DNA of 7,102 nucleotides from Ignavibacteria bacterium (GTDB lineage Bacteria > Bacteroidota > Ignavibacteria > Ignavibacteriales > Melioribacteraceae): the NCBI GenBank assembly GCA_027347805.1, contig DAIEQP010000139.1, positions 1-7,102 on the forward strand, in the 5' to 3' direction. The position numbers and the translations under genes are program-made. Positions 5,564 through 7,102 of this stretch are shown in pieces (the first letter of the stretch is position 1; every line of letters begins with the position of its first letter). The notes beneath the pieces were generated by a model, which saw only the letters and a list, made by a program, of their open reading frames with translations, ran no database searches and was not told the DNA's origin.

Positions 5564-6139
5564 ATGAAGACATATTTTAGAAATACCTGGTTGGGAATCT
5601 ATACAGTTCTTGTTGGTATGAAGATTACCTTCAAACATTTATTCACTCCCGCTGTTACAATACAGTATCCTGAAGTCAAGTTGAAGATGCCCGATCGTGT
5701 GCGCAACAGACTTTATGTTAACATTGATGACTGCATCGGCTGCGATCAATGTGCAAGAGCTTGCCCTGTTAGCTGCATTACTATCGATACTGTTAAAAGC
5801 ATTCCTGGTGAAGATTTAGGGACAACATCTAACGGAAAGAAAAAAGCATTATGGGTTACCAAGTTTGATATTGACATTGCCAAATGCTGTTTCTGTCAGT
5901 TGTGTGTATTCCCCTGTCCAACTGAATGTATTTATATGACGGACGTTTATGAATTCAGTGAATATGAAAGAGAAAGACTTGTTTATAAATTCTCAAGTTT
6001 AACTGAAGAAGAAGTAAATCAGAAAAAATTAAATTTAGAAAAATTCCAAGCTGAGAAAGAAGCACAGAAAGCTGCTGCTGCAGCCGCTGCTGCTGCAAAA
6101 CCAAAACCGGATGCACCGGCTCAGCCATCTGCTAATTGA
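5564..6139 (+). CDS. nuoI: NADH-quinone oxidoreductase subunit I (2x[4Fe-4S] ferredoxin-like)
   Basis: NuoI carries clusters N6a and N6b, which relay electrons towards N2 in NuoB. The 191-residue protein has an amphipathic N-terminal region that lies on the membrane and two CxxCxxCxxxCP motifs: Cys57/60/63/67 (CIGCDQCARACP) and Cys108/111/114/118 (CCFCQLCVFPCP). Each conventional motif could ligate one cluster, with the usual exchange of the fourth cysteine. Extra cysteines are Cys71, Cys109 and Cys122. The stretch after the second motif, PTECIYMTDVYEFSEYER, recalls cyanobacterial/plastid NdhI, which I remember as CPTNCLSMTEEYELSTYDR. After about residue 148 there is a charged helix, then nine alanines (170-178) and a Lys/Pro/Ala tail, which is unusual. 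The start has no strong Shine-Dalgarno and follows the structured 94-bp island. Confidence 0.96.
   Translation: MKTYFRNTWLGIYTVLVGMKITFKHLFTPAVTIQYPEVKLKMPDRVRNRLYVNIDDCIGCDQCARACPVSCITIDTVKSIPGEDLGTTSNGKKKALWVTKFDIDIAKCCFCQLCVFPCPTECIYMTDVYEFSEYERERLVYKFSSLTEEEVNQKKLNLEKFQAEKEAQKAAAAAAAAAKPKPDAPAQPSAN
6071..6097 (+). repeat. GCN trinucleotide run encoding nine alanines in nuoI
   Basis: Nine consecutive alanine codons (GCT x3, GCA, GCC, GCT x3, GCA) form a short microsatellite near the 3' end of nuoI. The run is mostly GCT, so slippage by whole codons would change tail length without breaking the frame. Confidence 0.85.
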
Positions 6140-6160
6140 AAGTAACCAATTGAAATAAAA

Positions 6161-6658
6161 ATGAATTATTACGACATAATTTTTTACATCTTCGCCTTAA
6201 TCACGGTTATATCAGCCGGATTTGTAGTAACAACACGCAATGTAATTTATTCCGCTTTCTTCCTTCTATTCACATTTTTTGGTGTGGCTGGAATTTATGT
6301 TTTGCTTGCGGCAGATTTTATCGCGGTTGTTCAGATAATGGTTTATGTTGGCGGAATTTTAATTCTACTGTTGTTTGGTGTTATGCTCACAAATAAAATT
6401 ACTAACGTTGATATAAGAACTGGAACTGGTCATTTACTTCCCGCTTCAGTTGCCGTTGGCATTTTAATGGGCGCTGTAATTTCAATAATGGTTTATACTG
6501 ATTGGAAATCACAACCGGTTGAAACACCTGTAACTACTGTAAAAATTTTGGGAAGCCTGCTTCTCACAGATTATGTTTTAGTTTTTGAATTACTCGGAAT
6601 TTTGTTGCTCATCGCATTAATAGGTGCGGCATCAATAGCAAGAAGAGAAAAAGAATAA
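6161..6658 (+). CDS. nuoJ: NADH-quinone oxidoreductase subunit J
   Basis: NuoJ (ND6) is a membrane subunit of complex I whose third helix changes between pi-bulge and alpha forms during turnover and helps connect the proton path from NuoH to NuoK. The 165-residue protein has five membrane segments at about 4-24, 28-49, 54-76, 92-112 and 135-158. The third contains the conserved core ADFIAVVQIMVYVGGILILL, and the segment before it, NVIYSAFFLLFTFFGVAGIY, is typical of the family. The protein ends just after the fifth helix with a basic tail. The start lies 21 bp after nuoI, with no strong ribosome binding site. A 119-bp non-coding gap follows, which separates it from nuoK; in many genomes these two genes abut or overlap. 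Confidence 0.95.
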   Translation: MNYYDIIFYIFALITVISAGFVVTTRNVIYSAFFLLFTFFGVAGIYVLLAADFIAVVQIMVYVGGILILLLFGVMLTNKITNVDIRTGTGHLLPASVAVGILMGAVISIMVYTDWKSQPVETPVTTVKILGSLLLTDYVLVFELLGILLLIALIGAASIARREKE

Positions 6659-6661
6659 GCA

Positions 6662-6696
6662 GCTGTTAGCCAATGGCTTTCAGCAATCAGTTTTTT
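6662..6696 (+). terminator. Hairpin with trailing T run between nuoJ and nuoK
   Basis: A symmetric hairpin GCTG (6662-6665) - AGCC (6668-6671) - AAT loop - GGCT (6675-6678) - CAGC (6681-6684), with a TT/TT internal loop, starts three bases after the nuoJ stop. Six T residues follow at 6691-6696, six bases after the stem. This has the form of an intrinsic terminator, but the gap before the T run and the internal loop weaken it. Since nuoK and presumably nuoL-M-N lie downstream, a partial terminator, a 3'-end stabilising stem, or a palindromic repeat is more likely than a full stop. Confidence 0.4.
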
Positions 6697-6698
6697 GT

Positions 6699-6721
6699 CA
6701 GGCCGAGCAAAGTCGAGACCT
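6699..6721. repeat. Putative dispersed intergenic repeat fragment
   Basis: The segment contains GAGCAAAGTCGAGACC. This resembles the GAGC-GAAGTCGA-type intergenic palindromic repeats that I recall being scattered through many Bacteroidota and environmental genomes, where they give spurious peptides such as LSEVEG or PERSEG. Only one arm is recognisable here. Family membership is inferred from memory and would need a genome-wide copy count. Confidence 0.35.
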
Positions 6722-6740
6722 AATAAATATTGATAAAGAT

Positions 6741-6756
6741 TTCTGATTGATCAGAA
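6741..6756. promoter_or_regulatory. Perfect inverted repeat upstream of the nuoK ribosome binding site
   Basis: TTCTGAT (6741-6747) and ATCAGAA (6750-6756) form a perfect 7-bp inverted repeat with a 2-bp centre. It ends 8 bp before the strong Shine-Dalgarno of nuoK. In RNA it would make a hairpin of about 5 bp with a 6-base loop next to the ribosome binding site; in DNA it could be an operator-like site. A role in nuoK translation or mRNA processing is inference. Confidence 0.35.
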
Positions 6757-6764
6757 TTTTAAAT

Positions 6765-6770
6765 AAGGAG
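6765..6770 (+). promoter_or_regulatory. Strong Shine-Dalgarno that sets a TTG start for nuoK
   Basis: AAGGAG is an excellent anti-16S match and ends 7 bases before the TTG at 6778-6780. An in-frame TGA lies at 6772-6774, so no start further upstream is possible. The ATG at 6771, directly abutting the AAGGAG, is in another frame and too close to be used. It is the only strong Shine-Dalgarno I see in the window. Confidence 0.8.
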
Positions 6771-6777
6771 ATGAACC

Positions 6778-7089
6778 TTGTTTCAGGTAGGATTAGTTCA
6801 CTTTTTAGTTGTCAGTGCAATCCTTTTTTCATTTGGTGTTTATGGAATTGTTACCCGTAAAAATGCTGTAATGGTTTTAATGGGTATAGAATTAATACTT
6901 AATTCCGCAAACATTAATTTTGTTGCGTTCTCACGGTTTGGCAATTTTGGCTACAGCGGACAGATCATTGCTCTCTTTGTAATCATACTTGCAGCTGCTG
7001 AAGCAGCAATTGCACTTGCAATTGTTTTAAATATCTACAAAACATTCTCAAATGTTAACATTGACGAAATAGATCACTTAAAAGAATAA
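6778..7089 (+). CDS. nuoK: NADH-quinone oxidoreductase subunit K (TTG start)
   Basis: NuoK (ND4L) is a three-helix membrane subunit that forms part of the proton path next to NuoJ and NuoN. The 103-residue product has the usual length and three membrane segments at about 4-24, 30-50 and 60-86. The two buried glutamates needed for pumping are present: Glu38 in MGIELILN and Glu75 in AAAEAAIALAI (Glu36 and Glu72 in E. coli). Other signatures are SAILFSFGVYGIVTRKNA and NFVAFSR. The start is TTG, backed by AAGGAG at 7-base spacing and by an in-frame stop just upstream; the next in-frame ATG is inside the second helix. Three bases separate its stop from the next ATG. Confidence 0.95.
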   Translation: MFQVGLVHFLVVSAILFSFGVYGIVTRKNAVMVLMGIELILNSANINFVAFSRFGNFGYSGQIIALFVIILAAAEAAIALAIVLNIYKTFSNVNIDEIDHLKE

Positions 7090-7092
7090 GTC

Positions 7093-7102
7093 ATGAGCGA
7101 AA
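7093..7102 (+). CDS. nuoL: Start of the next gene, presumably nuoL
   Basis: An ATG three bases after the nuoK stop begins a reading frame (Met-Ser-Glu) that runs off the window. Ten bases cannot identify a protein. The call rests only on gene order, because nuoL nearly always follows nuoK in nuo operons. Confidence 0.5.

Noticed and set aside
5325..5567. An open frame running from inside nuoH through the nuoH-nuoI gap and ending with a 4-bp ATGA overlap at the nuoI start.
   Set aside because: Most of it is a shadow of nuoH, and the part in the gap (5472-5567) has no in-frame ATG, GTG or TTG start with a ribosome binding site. The neat ATGA overlap is suggestive but not enough to call a small gene.
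6771..6860. ATG at 6771 as the nuoK start or a small leader peptide.
   Set aside because: It directly touches the AAGGAG, leaving no spacing, and its frame ends after about 29 codons with no recognisable protein. The NuoK frame fits the TTG at 6778.

Overview
The window is an AT-rich bacterial chromosomal segment holding two divergent gene groups. Leftward (minus strand, bases 1-1671) run three genes for exported proteins: a SPOR-domain protein, a secreted methionine sulfoxide reductase B, and the start of a small secreted protein that resembles the DUF4440/SnoaL-like family. Rightward (plus strand, base 1810 to the end) runs a respiratory complex I operon in the order nuoA-B-C-D-H-I-J-K, with the first bases of a further gene, presumably nuoL, at the edge. 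The divergent gap of about 138 bp holds a sigma70-like promoter candidate for nuo and a long imperfect dyad.

The organism is most likely a member of the Bacteroidota/Chlorobiota/Ignavibacteria group. This is inferred from the AT-rich coding, mostly weak Shine-Dalgarno sequences, the type of NuoB and NuoI, and a nuo order in which nuoD is followed directly by nuoH. No marker gene fixes the genus.

The operon encodes the quinone-reducing connecting module (NuoB, C, D, I) and part of the proton-pumping membrane arm (NuoA, H, J, K). The NADH-oxidising input module (NuoE, F, G) is absent from its usual place between nuoD and nuoH. The complex is therefore either an 11-subunit type fed by another donor, such as ferredoxin, as proposed for green sulfur bacteria and shown for cyanobacterial/plastid NDH-1, or it receives NuoEFG encoded elsewhere. 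NuoI has features reminiscent of cyanobacterial NdhI after its second cluster motif, plus an unusual Ala/Lys/Pro-rich tail.

From nuoB to nuoH the genes overlap or nearly touch (4-bp overlap, 1-bp gap, 1-bp overlap). Two non-coding islands interrupt the otherwise tight operon, one between nuoH and nuoI (94 bp) and one between nuoJ and nuoK (119 bp). Both carry inverted repeats and a related CAGG-YY-GAG motif, suggesting inserted or degenerate dispersed palindromic repeats. nuoK starts at a TTG with the only strong Shine-Dalgarno seen in the window. No mobile element gene, tRNA, rRNA or CRISPR array is visible, and I see no wholly new system here. The most useful leads are the EFG-less complex I, the NuoI tail and the structured intercistronic islands.
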